DNA from: JAAYOS01 sp050950785 | GTDB taxonomy: Bacteria; Bacillota; Clostridia; Oscillospirales; JAAYOS01 | Assembly: GCA_050950785.1 (NCBI GenBank) | Contig: JBMNIG010000023.1 | Coordinates: 7,546 to 71,545 of the forward strand | Direction of reading: 5' to 3' | Length of the DNA stretch: 64,000 nucleotides | In this document: positions 27,604 to 37,060 of the stretch, in pieces | How the letters are laid out: every line of letters begins with the position of its first letter | Numbering within the stretch: position 1 is the stretch's first letter | Notes under the pieces: model-generated | Database searches by the model: none | Told to the model about the DNA's origin: nothing | The model's input: only the letters and a program-made list of their open reading frames with translations | Made by a program: the position numbers and the translations under genes

Positions 27604-30600
27604 CTACTGCTGATTAGAGTATTCACCAAGACTCTTGATGAGTACTTCAGCTTCACGAAGTACATCCGTCCCTTTGGCAAACCGCAGTGAAAGGTATGGT
27701 TTTTCCCCTGCACTGAAAAACAGCCTTCCTTTGTACCTTCTGTCACTGCACAGCAGGCTTATTGCCTTTATATCCGGTCTGCTTGTGGAAAGATTCAAAT
27801 GTCCTTCACGCTGGCTTATCTCTGTTATGCCGAGTTCTCCTGCAGCTGCTCGAAGTATAGCGATCCTGATGAGAGCGTGAACACTTTTAGGAATGTCGCC
27901 ATATCGGTCAGCAAGCTCATCAATAAGATCGGAGGCGTCATCATCAGTCCGCACTAAGGCGATCCTTCTGTAGAGATCTATTCGTTGTCCTGAATCGGGG
28001 ATATATACCTCGGGGATCCCGGCATCCACCAAAAGGTCTGCTGTACATTCCACCACAACCCCCTTGGTTTCGCCGCGCTCCTCAACGACAGCCTCCTCAA
28101 GGAGCTTTAGATACATATCATATCCGACATTTATCATATGCCCCGACTGGGCATGGCCAAGAATGTTTCCGGCGCCCCGAATCTCAAGGTCTCTCATTGC
28201 TATCTTAAATCCTGCACCGAACTCCGCAAACTCCCTTATGGCATTGAGCCTCTTTTCCGCAATTTCGGAAAGCACTTTTCCCCGGCGGAAAGTCAGATAA
28301 GCATATGCGTGACGCTGCGAGCGACCCACCCGTCCTCTGATCTGATGAAGCTGGGACAGACCAAGGCGGTCTGCGTCCTCAATGATCAGTGTGTTTACAT
28401 TTGGAATATCTATTCCTGTTTCTATAATTGTCGTGCAAACAAGTACCTGAATTTCACCGTGATCCATCCGCTGCATTACGTCGCTTAAATCACGCTCACT
28501 CATTTGACCGTGTGCTACAGCAATCGCAACCCCCTCCAGTGCCCTGGAAAGGCGGGATGCGGTCTGCTCGATCGATTCGACCCGGTTATGGAGGTAATAT
28601 ACCTGCCCCCCGCGGCCAATCTCCCTGCGAATAGCGTCCAATATCACGTTCCAGTCGTGTTCCAATACATATGTCTGAACGGGGTGTCTGTCTCTTGGGG
28701 CCTCCTCAAGGGATGACATGTCCTTTATGCCCGAAAGTGCCATGTTTAGCGTGCGGGGAATGGGGGTGGCAGAAAGGGTCAGCACGTCAACCGTGCGGGT
28801 CATCTCCTTTAACCTCTCCTTATGTGAAACGCCAAATCGCTGTTCCTCGTCAATGATCAGCAGCCCCAGATCCTTAAACCTGACATCTTTCTGGATCAAG
28901 CGGTGGGTGCCGATTACCATGTCAACTGTACCGTCCTTGACTCTCCGAATTGTCTCCAGCTGCTGCTTTGGCGTACGAAACCTGCTCAAAACTTCGATCT
29001 TTATGGGGAAGCCTGAAAACCGGCGTGTTGCAGTAGTATAATGCTGCTGCGCAAGTACTGTTGTGGGAGCCAAAAACGCCACCTGCTTACCGGCAAGTAT
29101 GCATTTCATGGCCGCTCGCAACGCAACCTCGGTTTTACCAAACCCTACATCACCGCACAGCAACCTGTCCATGGGATGGCTTGACTCCATGTCTGCTTTT
29201 ATCTCTCTTATTGACTGATTTTGGTCATCAGTTTCCTCATACTCAAATCCCAACTCGAACTCTTTTTGCCATTCACTGTCGGGTGGAAAGGCAAAACCCG
29301 GTTTGCGCATTCGCTCAGCATAAAGCTCAATCAGTTCCTTGGCTAGCTCTCTTGCCGCCGACTTAGCTTTCGACTTTGAGCGCTGCCACTCGGTTCCTCC
29401 GAGTTTGTTGAGTTTGACCCTAACATCTTCTCCGGCACCTATATATTTCGATACCAGGTCAAGCTGTGTAGCCGGAACATAAAGCGCGTCAGTACCTGCA
29501 AAGGCCAGCTTTATATAATCGCGCTTGACATCATCGACCTCCATGGTCACTATACCCATGAATTTGGCAATACCATGATGCTCATGCACTACTAAATCTC
29601 CGGGTGTGAGGTCTTCATAGGACCGAACCCGTTCTCGCGATGTCTTTCTTCTCGCTTTCCGAGACTTATACCTCTCAGCCGCAATCTGCCCTTCAGTTAT
29701 CACCGCAATGCGCAATGACGGGTACTCAAATCCCGCGGTTATCGATCCTATAGCAACGGTACAATGGCCCTTTTGCGGTAATTTGGCAAGACCAAGGTCA
29801 AGTGATGCGGAAATACCATTTTCCTGCAGTATTTCAGCCAGGTTCTTAGCACGAGTTTCGTTTTTACATAGAACGGATACCGAATAGGATCTGCCAACGT
29901 AGTGTTGTATGTCAGAAACGGCGGTATCTATACTTCCACCATAGGAAGGTAGCTGCTTTACAGTAAAGCCGGTAAGGATCAATGGCGAAAGCGGATATTT
30001 AGCACCTATAAATGTGTCAAGATAAATTACAGGATATAGTGATATGTGTTCGTTCAAGGCATTATAATCGATTGTGAAACGGGCGTGTTTCGGGTGTATT
30101 TTGCCCGACTCGATCAGTGACTTCATGTCTTCATTTTGCTGCCAAAGAAAGCTCCTTGCGCGTTCGGCAACTCTTCCGTGATCCATCACTGCCACGATCG
30201 CATTTTCAGGCAGATAGTCGATAGCCGTAGCGAAGTCAGGATAGATCAGATCAAGATAACGGTCGGCGGCAGGGAAGATTATCTCATTTTCAAGTCTTTC
30301 AATATCGGATGCTATAGTCCGGTTCAAATCAGAGTTGCCCCTGCCTTTTGAGGTGAGACCTTCCATTGTCCGAATCAAGCCTGCGATCCCACCCGGTGCA
30401 TGTGCAGGAAGCGTTTCGGAAGCAGGTAAAATTTTCACAGACTCCAACTGTGTCGTTCTGCGCTGTGATATGGGGTCAAAGTAATAAATAGTATCTATCT
30501 CGTCGCCAAAAAACTCAATTCTGTATGGTCCTTCAGCTCCGGGAGAGTAGAAGTCGACAATACCTCCACGGGTGGATACCTGGCCTTCTCCCTCGACCAT

Positions 30601-31089
30601 GGATGCACGTTTGTATCCGGCCATCAATAATGCATCAACAAGGAAGTCTATACTCGTTTCATCGCCGGGTTTTAGTTCCTCAACCACGCGGTTCATGATC
30701 TTAGGCGGGATCGTCCTTGTCACTACGGAATCGTATGATGCTACAACCGCCCGCAGGTCATCCATCCTGCTTAAAATTGCGATCCTGTTGTGTTCCCATT
30801 CCCTTGAAGCAACTTCAGTTGTGTGAAACACAAACTCCCGTGAGGGAAGGATGGGAACCTCCTCGCCAATAAAGGCAGATAAATCAGCTGCAGCGCGCTT
30901 TGCCTCTAAATCATCCGGGCAGAGAACAAAGAGCGGTCTGCCTGTCCTCTCGGATAGCGCAGCCGCTATATGTGACTTATGGACCGGATTTAGACCACCT
31001 GCGGCAGCCGGACATCTTCCGAGACTGACCGCATCCACTAAATCCTCAAATTCTTTTAAGCCCCTAAGGGCCTCACTCCATATATGCAT
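27604..31089 (-). CDS. mfd: Transcription-repair coupling factor
   Basis: SF2 translocase that removes stalled RNA polymerase and recruits UvrA to lesions; about 1161 aa, full length. N-terminal UvrB-like module, RNA-polymerase-binding domain with EDLTPGDLVVHEHHGIAKFMG, then RecA-like motors with Walker A CGDVGFGKTEVA, DEEQ box LLIIDEEQRFGV, TLSATPIPRTL and VGRSQRHAYAYL. The TRCF C-terminal domain follows. The start is taken as the ATG at 31089 with GGAG nine nt upstream; an in-frame GTG two codons earlier is possible. It follows pth by a few nt, the usual pth-mfd pair. Confidence 0.96.
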   Translation of the reverse strand: MHIWSEALRGLKEFEDLVDAVSLGRCPAAAGGLNPVHKSHIAAALSERTGRPLFVLCPDDLEAKRAAADLSAFIGEEVPILPSREFVFHTTEVASREWEHNRIAILSRMDDLRAVVASYDSVVTRTIPPKIMNRVVEELKPGDETSIDFLVDALLMAGYKRASMVEGEGQVSTRGGIVDFYSPGAEGPYRIEFFGDEIDTIYYFDPISQRRTTQLESVKILPASETLPAHAPGGIAGLIRTMEGLTSKGRGNSDLNRTIASDIERLENEIIFPAADRYLDLIYPDFATAIDYLPENAIVAVMDHGRVAERARSFLWQQNEDMKSLIESGKIHPKHARFTIDYNALNEHISLYPVIYLDTFIGAKYPLSPLILTGFTVKQLPSYGGSIDTAVSDIQHYVGRSYSVSVLCKNETRAKNLAEILQENGISASLDLGLAKLPQKGHCTVAIGSITAGFEYPSLRIAVITEGQIAAERYKSRKARRKTSRERVRSYEDLTPGDLVVHEHHGIAKFMGIVTMEVDDVKRDYIKLAFAGTDALYVPATQLDLVSKYIGAGEDVRVKLNKLGGTEWQRSKSKAKSAARELAKELIELYAERMRKPGFAFPPDSEWQKEFELGFEYEETDDQNQSIREIKADMESSHPMDRLLCGDVGFGKTEVALRAAMKCILAGKQVAFLAPTTVLAQQHYTTATRRFSGFPIKIEVLSRFRTPKQQLETIRRVKDGTVDMVIGTHRLIQKDVRFKDLGLLIIDEEQRFGVSHKERLKEMTRTVDVLTLSATPIPRTLNMALSGIKDMSSLEEAPRDRHPVQTYVLEHDWNVILDAIRREIGRGGQVYYLHNRVESIEQTASRLSRALEGVAIAVAHGQMSERDLSDVMQRMDHGEIQVLVCTTIIETGIDIPNVNTLIIEDADRLGLSQLHQIRGRVGRSQRHAYAYLTFRRGKVLSEIAEKRLNAIREFAEFGAGFKIAMRDLEIRGAGNILGHAQSGHMINVGYDMYLKLLEEAVVEERGETKGVVVECTADLLVDAGIPEVYIPDSGQRIDLYRRIALVRTDDDASDLIDELADRYGDIPKSVHALIRIAILRAAAGELGITEISQREGHLNLSTSRPDIKAISLLCSDRRYKGRLFFSAGEKPYLSLRFAKGTDVLREAEVLIKSLGEYSNQQ

Positions 31090-31095
31090 CAGCAC

Positions 31096-31713
31096 TTACT
31101 CCACAAATCGTCCGTTGAATGCACCGGCGGCGCCGTCAAAATCACCGGTAAGCATATGCTCCACTGCATCTGCGGCAACATCGATAACGCGATTTATGCG
31201 CTGGCGGTCGGCTCCTACAAAAACCGAAGTTACCCAATCTACAAGGTCGCCGTCATCGGGACTTCCAACCCCTACCTTTAGTCTGGGGAAATCCTCGGAC
31301 CCGCACAGTTCTATAATTGATTTTATTCCGTTATGGCCGCCGTCACTGCCTTTTTTACGCACACGTAATTTCCCAACCGGCAGGTGTATATCGTCATAAA
31401 CGACAATAATGCGCTCCGGCGGGATCTTGTAAAAGGAGGAGGCAGCTCGAATAGATCTGCCACTCAAATTCATATATGTCTGGGGCTTGATCAAGAGAAC
31501 TTTCGCTCCGCGTTCTCCTATTCCAGATCCGATCGTTCCTGTACCGGTATGGGCTTGAAACCTGTTTTTGTTTACCGGGATCGAGTGCCGTCGGGAAAGC
31601 TCGTCGATTACTCGAAACCCTACATTGTGGCGGGTTCCGCTATATCTTGCACCCGGATTTCCCAGCCCCGCAACAATATAGTCCACCGGCCCGGGTTTCT
31701 TCCTGAATAACAT
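31096..31713 (-). CDS. pth: Peptidyl-tRNA hydrolase
   Basis: Recycles tRNA from prematurely released peptidyl-tRNA; 205 aa, cytoplasmic. The conserved opening YIVAGLGNPGARYSGTRHNVGF contains the catalytic His. Further on are LLIKPQTYMNLSG, VVYDDIHLPVGKLRVRKKGS (catalytic Asp) and GGHNGIKSI. ATG at 31713 with GGAGAT. First gene of pth-mfd. Confidence 0.96.
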   Translation of the reverse strand: MLFRKKPGPVDYIVAGLGNPGARYSGTRHNVGFRVIDELSRRHSIPVNKNRFQAHTGTGTIGSGIGERGAKVLLIKPQTYMNLSGRSIRAASSFYKIPPERIIVVYDDIHLPVGKLRVRKKGSDGGHNGIKSIIELCGSEDFPRLKVGVGSPDDGDLVDWVTSVFVGADRQRINRVIDVAADAVEHMLTGDFDGAAGAFNGRFVE

Positions 31714-31857
31714 TTTTTATCTCCATTTCGACATTCCAAGCCTTATCCGGCCTAATATTATCATATCCGGCAAAGCTTGAAATAATGTCATCATTGATCA
31801 ATACATTTTAACTTTATTATGCAATATAAATGCCACATAAATATGTTGGCTCTTTTT

Positions 31858-33057
31858 TTAGTTTTTCTTCCTGTTCTTATTCCAATCCGCCTTGTTGGAT
31901 TGCCGTACACGACCTATGGCTAGGCTGCCTTCAGGCACATCATGTGTCACAGTAGTCCCGGCTGCGGTCGTAGCATTTTTACCCACCCGTACCGGTGCAA
32001 TCAGATTTGTATTGCAGCCAATAAAGGCCCCATCCTCAATTACAGTAAGGTGCTTTGCGACGCCGTCGTAGTTGGCCGTGACCGTACCGCATCCGAAGTT
32101 TACGTTTCTGCCCACCTCGGCGTCCCCGACATATGTCAGGTGCGAAATTTTCGTACCGTCGCCGATAGAAGCCTTTTTCAATTCTACAAAGTCACCAATT
32201 CTTATATCATCGCCGATTTGACAACCCGGACGAATATAAGCAAATGGACCGATCTTGACATTGTTTCCAATAGTACTGTCCAACACCTGTGAGGAATTTA
32301 TCTCTGTACCATCTCCGACATCGCAATTGCTTACAACTGTATTTGGTCCGATTTTACATCCCTGGCCGATCACAGCAGATCCCTTTATGATCGTATTGGG
32401 ATAAATGATACTTCTCGAGCCGATTTTCGCATCAGGCGATATATAACAAGTGTCTGCTCCCACAAAACGAACCCCGTTTGCCATGTGCCTGCGGTTGACA
32501 ACATCACGAAGCAGCTCTTCAGCTCTGCAAATGTCCTCTAGGTTGCGTGTCACAAGACCAAGCGTCCCTGTATCCAAGCAGTCGATCTCATAGTAGTCCT
32601 CAAAGCTGTCCTGGCCTTCTAATGCGCTGAGTATCAACAGCGGGTCAAACGCGTCCTCACCGGAAAAACCGCAAACACCAATGGGAGATCCACCCGACGT
32701 CAGAACTACCTTTTCCCTGGACTGAAGGGTATCAAGCAGTTCTTCGATCACATCCCTGTCAAAAAATACTGTATCGGATATTGTAATAACACATTCGTGT
32801 CCATTATCCGCAAGTTCCCTCAGAGCTTCACGAACCTGCCCGGCATCGCATCTTGTAAAGGTGGAAAAGAGATCCCCCAACCTGCTATCGCACTCAGAGA
32901 CGTCATTTACGACAAGGAGCAACTCTTCAATGCCGCATTCACTTAATGTTTCGGCTATCCATCGTTTCAATTTCTTAAATAGCAGCTCCTCTTCAAAAAG
33001 AAGTCGCCCTTCATCGTTGACCTTAAGAATGGCTGCTGTTCGCATAGTGGTGCTCAT
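31858..33057 (-). CDS. GlmU-like protein: intact left-handed beta-helix acetyltransferase, degenerate pyrophosphorylase domain
   Basis: 399 aa from the ATG at 33057 (GGAG eight nt upstream); bifunctional GlmU is about 455. The C-terminal half (about 200-399) is a left-handed beta-helix with GlmU acetyltransferase residues: GPFAYIRPGCQIGDDIRIGD, VELKKASIGDGTKISHLTYV, then FGCGTVTANYDG. The C-terminal helix is the usual basic tail. The first 190 residues align only loosely with a nucleotidyltransferase. There is no LAAGxGTRM-like nucleotide loop and no PKVL motif; the N-terminus reads TMRTAAILKVNDEGRLL. So I infer glucosamine-1-P acetylation without UTP transfer. A related acetyltransferase role for another sugar phosphate is possible. 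It lies upstream of pth-mfd, a place where glmU or ribose-phosphate pyrophosphokinase is common. Confidence 0.8.
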   Translation of the reverse strand: MSTTMRTAAILKVNDEGRLLFEEELLFKKLKRWIAETLSECGIEELLLVVNDVSECDSRLGDLFSTFTRCDAGQVREALRELADNGHECVITISDTVFFDRDVIEELLDTLQSREKVVLTSGGSPIGVCGFSGEDAFDPLLILSALEGQDSFEDYYEIDCLDTGTLGLVTRNLEDICRAEELLRDVVNRRHMANGVRFVGADTCYISPDAKIGSRSIIYPNTIIKGSAVIGQGCKIGPNTVVSNCDVGDGTEINSSQVLDSTIGNNVKIGPFAYIRPGCQIGDDIRIGDFVELKKASIGDGTKISHLTYVGDAEVGRNVNFGCGTVTANYDGVAKHLTVIEDGAFIGCNTNLIAPVRVGKNATTAAGTTVTHDVPEGSLAIGRVRQSNKADWNKNRKKN

Positions 33058-33302
33058 CTCTTTCACTCCTTTGCAACATTGATGATATTTGGTGTTTTGC
33101 TACCGCAACTGCTCTAATACCGTTTACTCTTAGTCCTCATCTTAAACTCCCTCAATTAGCGGGCGAGATGATAGATCTAAGAAAATTATACTATAGACGA
33201 GTGTTTTATATCAAGTGCTAACCTTACGACGATCCTACATATATTTATACAAGTATCACGATATGAAGCCTTATAATGATATCAGAATCTTCGGAGGTTG
33301 CC

Positions 33303-34046
33303 ATGCTGATTTTGAAAAAAGCTCGTTTGAAACAGCTCCTCTTTGTTATCCTAATGGTTATAGTATTGGCACTTATAAGCGTAGGTCTTGGAATTCTCGA
33401 GGCCTATCTTGTAAACCGTTATTTCCCGGACCCCGAAAACTACCCCTGGCAACGCATTTACCCTTCCTTCTCTGTTCCCAAGGAGGGTTATGCGGTATAT
33501 GTAGACCTTGACCTGTTGCAGCTTACGCTATATAAGGATGGCGAGGTTTTCAAAACCTGGCCCTGTTCAGGCGGTGCAAAACATTCACCATCTCCCCTTG
33601 GGCTGTTCAAGGTCAACGGAATCGGAAATTGGGGGGAGGGCTTTGGAGGAAGCTGGATTTCAATAAATGTCCCCTGGGGGAAATACGGGATACATGGTAC
33701 ATATGAACCGTGGACTATAGGGCGCAAAAATGCATCCCACGGCTGTATCCGAATGCTGAACGGAGACGTGCGTGAGCTGAAGGAATATGTAAAATGGGGA
33801 ACCCCTGTTTATATCAAATATGACAACATCCCTTTTAGGGCTATGGAGCATGGAGACATCGGAAGCGATGTCCTGGAGTTGCAGGAAAATCTCCTCCAAT
33901 TAGGTTATTATCATGGCACGCCCGACGGTAGATTTGGCAACGGGACAATGCAGGCAGTCAAGAAATTCCAAAGGGATCACAAATTGAAAGTTGACGGAGT
34001 CGTTGGCTGGGCTACGATCAATCAAATCCAGATGATGCTGGATTGA
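33303..34046 (+). CDS. YkuD L,D-transpeptidase with peptidoglycan-binding domain
   Basis: Cell-wall cross-linking enzyme, 247 aa. ATG at 33303 follows GGAGG by five nt; an in-frame start at 33276 lacks a site. N-terminal membrane anchor (about 10-36), then YkuD domain (about 62-175) with the catalytic HGTYEPWTIGRKNASHGCIR: His131, His146 and Cys148. A C-terminal peptidoglycan-binding type 1 domain (about 185-245) contains DVLELQENLLQLGYYHGTPD and FGNGTMQAVKKFQRDH. It acts outside the membrane and forms 3-3 cross-links or attaches proteins. Stands alone, convergent with the LCP gene. Confidence 0.93.
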   Translation: MLILKKARLKQLLFVILMVIVLALISVGLGILEAYLVNRYFPDPENYPWQRIYPSFSVPKEGYAVYVDLDLLQLTLYKDGEVFKTWPCSGGAKHSPSPLGLFKVNGIGNWGEGFGGSWISINVPWGKYGIHGTYEPWTIGRKNASHGCIRMLNGDVRELKEYVKWGTPVYIKYDNIPFRAMEHGDIGSDVLELQENLLQLGYYHGTPDGRFGNGTMQAVKKFQRDHKLKVDGVVGWATINQIQMMLD

Positions 34047-34181
34047 AGCAACAAGACTTTGCCAGACTTATATCGATTTAGATATATAAACGCTTATATA
34101 AACGCTGGATTAGTATAAAAAGATATTTCTGCATTAGGTGAATATTAGGTTGCTAAGTTTGATCATGTGGTCAGTTTGTTC

Positions 34182-35531
34182 CTATGGCTCGTGAGTCGAC
34201 ACGGGATTTGGCAACAACACGTTGCTCTGCTCGTCGCCCTCCTCACTGCCTTGTTCGTTTGAACCTTCCTGGGGAGTAGCTGACGGATTCGGTAACGGAT
34301 CTGTTTCTACCCCACCAGCGTCAAGCCCGGTTTCCGGAGTCGTTGGAGTAGGGGAGGGATGACTCTCCTCTGCAGGTGAAGGCTCCGGAGTATGGGTCGG
34401 CACAGGCGAAGGATCCACCTGCTCCGCCTGTGGCGTTGGGTCGGGCTGAGGACTTGGACTTGGTGTTGGCTTCACAGGTTGCACAAACTGCACATGTCTT
34501 ACGTTTTTCTTAGTAATGGCAGTTTCATACGGGTTTATTGTTTCGTTGATCAGCTCAATAGTCTCAGCACTGCTAACAAACTGATAATAGTAAGGGTTTA
34601 CATCGGGATTTTTGGTATATGTGGGAAGCGTATACATATGGATATTGTCGGTGCCAATATCGTATAATTTCAACCCTAGCCATATCAGATTGCCGACCGA
34701 AAGGTCGGTCTCAACATTTTCGGAATATATCTTTGCAAAAGTCTCTATCTTTGTGATGTTTTTAGGTGTCAATAGCTTTTTGGCCACAGCCATTAGAAAC
34801 TGCTGCTGGATCTCCATCCTGCTGAAATCCGAGCCGATATGTCCCCTGTACCTGACAAGCTCCATTGCCTTTTGTCCATCCAGATGTTGTAACCCCGGCT
34901 CAAAGTGTATGTGCAGATCCTGCGTGGGATCATCATAATTCATCCTATATGGAACATCAAAGTCTACTCCTCCAATGGCATCTACAAGACGGATCAGCCC
35001 CTCAAGTCCCACCTTGACAGTAAAGTCAGGTTCAAAACCAACAATTTCAGAAACCTCTTTGACAACGAGGGAAACTCCACCCGTTCCAAGTGCACTGTTG
35101 ATCTTCTTGATATACCTTCGGGCATCAACCTTAGTGTCCCTAGGAATGCTCAGGACATGAAACGACTTGTTTACCGTATCAATAGTTCCGACCATAAGCG
35201 TATCGGAGGTGTAGTCGTCGCTTGTCCCTATAAGTAATATCGTATATGTTCCTTTACGCCTGTTTCCCGAAACAGTCTCGGGTTCCTCTCCCTCTGAAAT
35301 CTGAAGACCGTCCTCACCTTCGCTGTAAAAGCGTCGAAGATACCCAACGGGTGCTTTTCCTAGGCGCTCAGTGGAGTCTGCGGAGTCTCCGGTCTGTTTC
35401 TTTCCGGAGTCCCGGTCACCGATTTCGGGAGCTCGAACAAACAGTGCGGTAATTGCAAAAGAAAGCGCTATAACAGCCAGCAAAGCACAAGCCGCAACAC
35501 CTGTGCGTCGCAGCAATTTCTTATTTTTCAT
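34182..35531 (-). CDS. LytR-CpsA-Psr (LCP) family glycopolymer transferase with long Pro-rich tail
   Basis: Membrane enzyme that transfers lipid-linked anionic or capsular polymers to peptidoglycan. Single N-terminal TM helix, extracytoplasmic LCP domain with the phosphate-contacting SIPRDTKVDA, IGGVDFDVPYRMNYDD, LDGQKAMELVRYRG and DFSRMEIQQQFLMA. The C-terminal 110 residues are unusually rich in Pro/Ser/Thr/Glu (PTPSPSPQPDPTPQ and similar), like a wall-spanning linker. The start is set at ATG 35531 (AGAGGTGG upstream, 449 aa). A TTG at 35615 overlapping the kinase stop would add 28 residues. Last gene of the regulator-kinase-LCP operon, so it is probably controlled by that pair. Confidence 0.9.
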   Translation of the reverse strand: MKNKKLLRRTGVAACALLAVIALSFAITALFVRAPEIGDRDSGKKQTGDSADSTERLGKAPVGYLRRFYSEGEDGLQISEGEEPETVSGNRRKGTYTILLIGTSDDYTSDTLMVGTIDTVNKSFHVLSIPRDTKVDARRYIKKINSALGTGGVSLVVKEVSEIVGFEPDFTVKVGLEGLIRLVDAIGGVDFDVPYRMNYDDPTQDLHIHFEPGLQHLDGQKAMELVRYRGHIGSDFSRMEIQQQFLMAVAKKLLTPKNITKIETFAKIYSENVETDLSVGNLIWLGLKLYDIGTDNIHMYTLPTYTKNPDVNPYYYQFVSSAETIELINETINPYETAITKKNVRHVQFVQPVKPTPSPSPQPDPTPQAEQVDPSPVPTHTPEPSPAEESHPSPTPTTPETGLDAGGVETDPLPNPSATPQEGSNEQGSEEGDEQSNVLLPNPVSTHEP

Positions 35532-35611
35532 ACTTAGTCCACCTCTAGATCCGCCGAAAAATCCTTTCTCTGGCGGATCATTACGAATCTTCTTGAAATC
35601 AAATATCCGGC

Positions 35612-37030
35612 TCAATTGCTTGCCGCCGGCAATGTAAAGCTCATGGTAGTCTTACCACCTTCGCATTCACAGATGATATCCTCTCCATGCTGTCGCAAAA
35701 TATTCTTTGCCAAGTACAGGCCAAGTCCTAGACCCTCAGACTTACGTGACCTGTCCGACTTGTGGAAGCGGTCAAATATCCTTTCCTGCTCCTCCGGCGG
35801 GATAGGTTTACCAATATCGGTCACTGAGAAATTAATCTTTTTGTCCTTACGCAAAATAGATATTTTTATGGTGGTGTCCTTATTGGCGTACTTTACGGCA
35901 TTATCCACTAGATTATAGATGACCCTTGTGATACTGTCCTTTTCGGCGATGACTTCCATCGCTTCGTCAAAGTTGACTTCAATATCCAAATTGCGGTCGG
36001 TTATCTTCTTCTCAAGTCCCAATATTACAAGCCTTGTGAGTTCACAGATATCAAATGCCTCTAAATTCAAGCTGATCTCTTCCGCCTCAAGGCGACTCAA
36101 CTCAAGCATTTCTGAGACAAGCCTGCTTAATCGCTTTACTTCGGAGGAAACGACCCTTAGATAGGTCTCCTGTTTTTCGGGTGCCACAACACCGTCAAGG
36201 ATTCCGTCCACGTAGCCACCGATGGTTGTCATGGGGGTCTTTAATTCGTGAGAGATGTTGGCGATAAACTCACGTCTGCGCTCCTCCGTCCGCTGTAGCT
36301 CATTTGCCATATTGTTGAATGACGACGAAAGTTTTCCGATCTCGTCCTTCCTATCGGTTTCGGGTACCCTGACCGAGAAGTTGCCACGTGCAAATTCCCG
36401 GGCTGCGGAGGACATCAATATCAACGGTCTTGTCATTCGTTGAGCAGCTATGAATGTCCATGCAAGGGAGAGCAAAAGGACGGCAGCCGCAGTGGAAATG
36501 AATATTCTGATGAAATCAAATATCATATCCCGTAGGTGCGCTCCCGTTGTGGACACAAATACTGTTCCCACAATATTTCCGTTCCAGGATTCAACGGGCA
36601 CTCCCACACTGTAGTATTCGCTGGCGAGAAGCCCGCCAAGAGTACCAAATCCGCTGTACCCACCGTTCAAAATGGTCTGACGCATAACGTCTTCACCGAC
36701 ATACAACCTTGTGGATATACTCCTGATGCTTATATCGTCAGAAGTCTCTATAACTTCGCCAAGATTGTTTGTGATTATAACATATGTGTTGGAAAGTTTG
36801 GCATAGCTCCATACTATTTCCTTGAAATTCCTGTTTATGAGAATTTTGCTGCTGTATACATTTTGTCCTGCTTTTTTGCTGATTTCAACGGCGGTATCGA
36901 GGAGTGAACCTTGGCGCTCCCTGATAAAAAAGCGGTATGAAAATACCGCAATAGATGAGCCAAGGATTATAAAGCTGAACAAAAGCAGCAGGGATGTAAC
37001 TATAAATGTCTTGTAAAAAGTACTTTTCAT
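35612..37030 (-). CDS. Two-component sensor histidine kinase
   Basis: Membrane kinase, 472 aa. TM1 about 10-32, extracytoplasmic sensor (about 35-170), TM2 about 172-196, HAMP (about 196-248), HisKA with phospho-accepting His261 in FIANISHELKTPMTTIGGY. The ATPase domain has the N box YNLVDNAVKYAN, G1 DIGKPIP, F box ERIFDRFH and G2 GLGLGLYLAKNIL. This layout is of the PhoR/WalK-like group. 30 nt downstream of the response regulator gene and upstream of the LCP gene. The ligand is unknown; a wall-stress signal would fit the partner genes. Confidence 0.95.
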   Translation of the reverse strand: MKSTFYKTFIVTSLLLLFSFIILGSSIAVFSYRFFIRERQGSLLDTAVEISKKAGQNVYSSKILINRNFKEIVWSYAKLSNTYVIITNNLGEVIETSDDISIRSISTRLYVGEDVMRQTILNGGYSGFGTLGGLLASEYYSVGVPVESWNGNIVGTVFVSTTGAHLRDMIFDFIRIFISTAAAVLLLSLAWTFIAAQRMTRPLILMSSAAREFARGNFSVRVPETDRKDEIGKLSSSFNNMANELQRTEERRREFIANISHELKTPMTTIGGYVDGILDGVVAPEKQETYLRVVSSEVKRLSRLVSEMLELSRLEAEEISLNLEAFDICELTRLVILGLEKKITDRNLDIEVNFDEAMEVIAEKDSITRVIYNLVDNAVKYANKDTTIKISILRKDKKINFSVTDIGKPIPPEEQERIFDRFHKSDRSRKSEGLGLGLYLAKNILRQHGEDIICECEGGKTTMSFTLPAASN

Positions 37031-37060
37031 ATCTTACTCACATCAAAATTGGCGGAGGAG

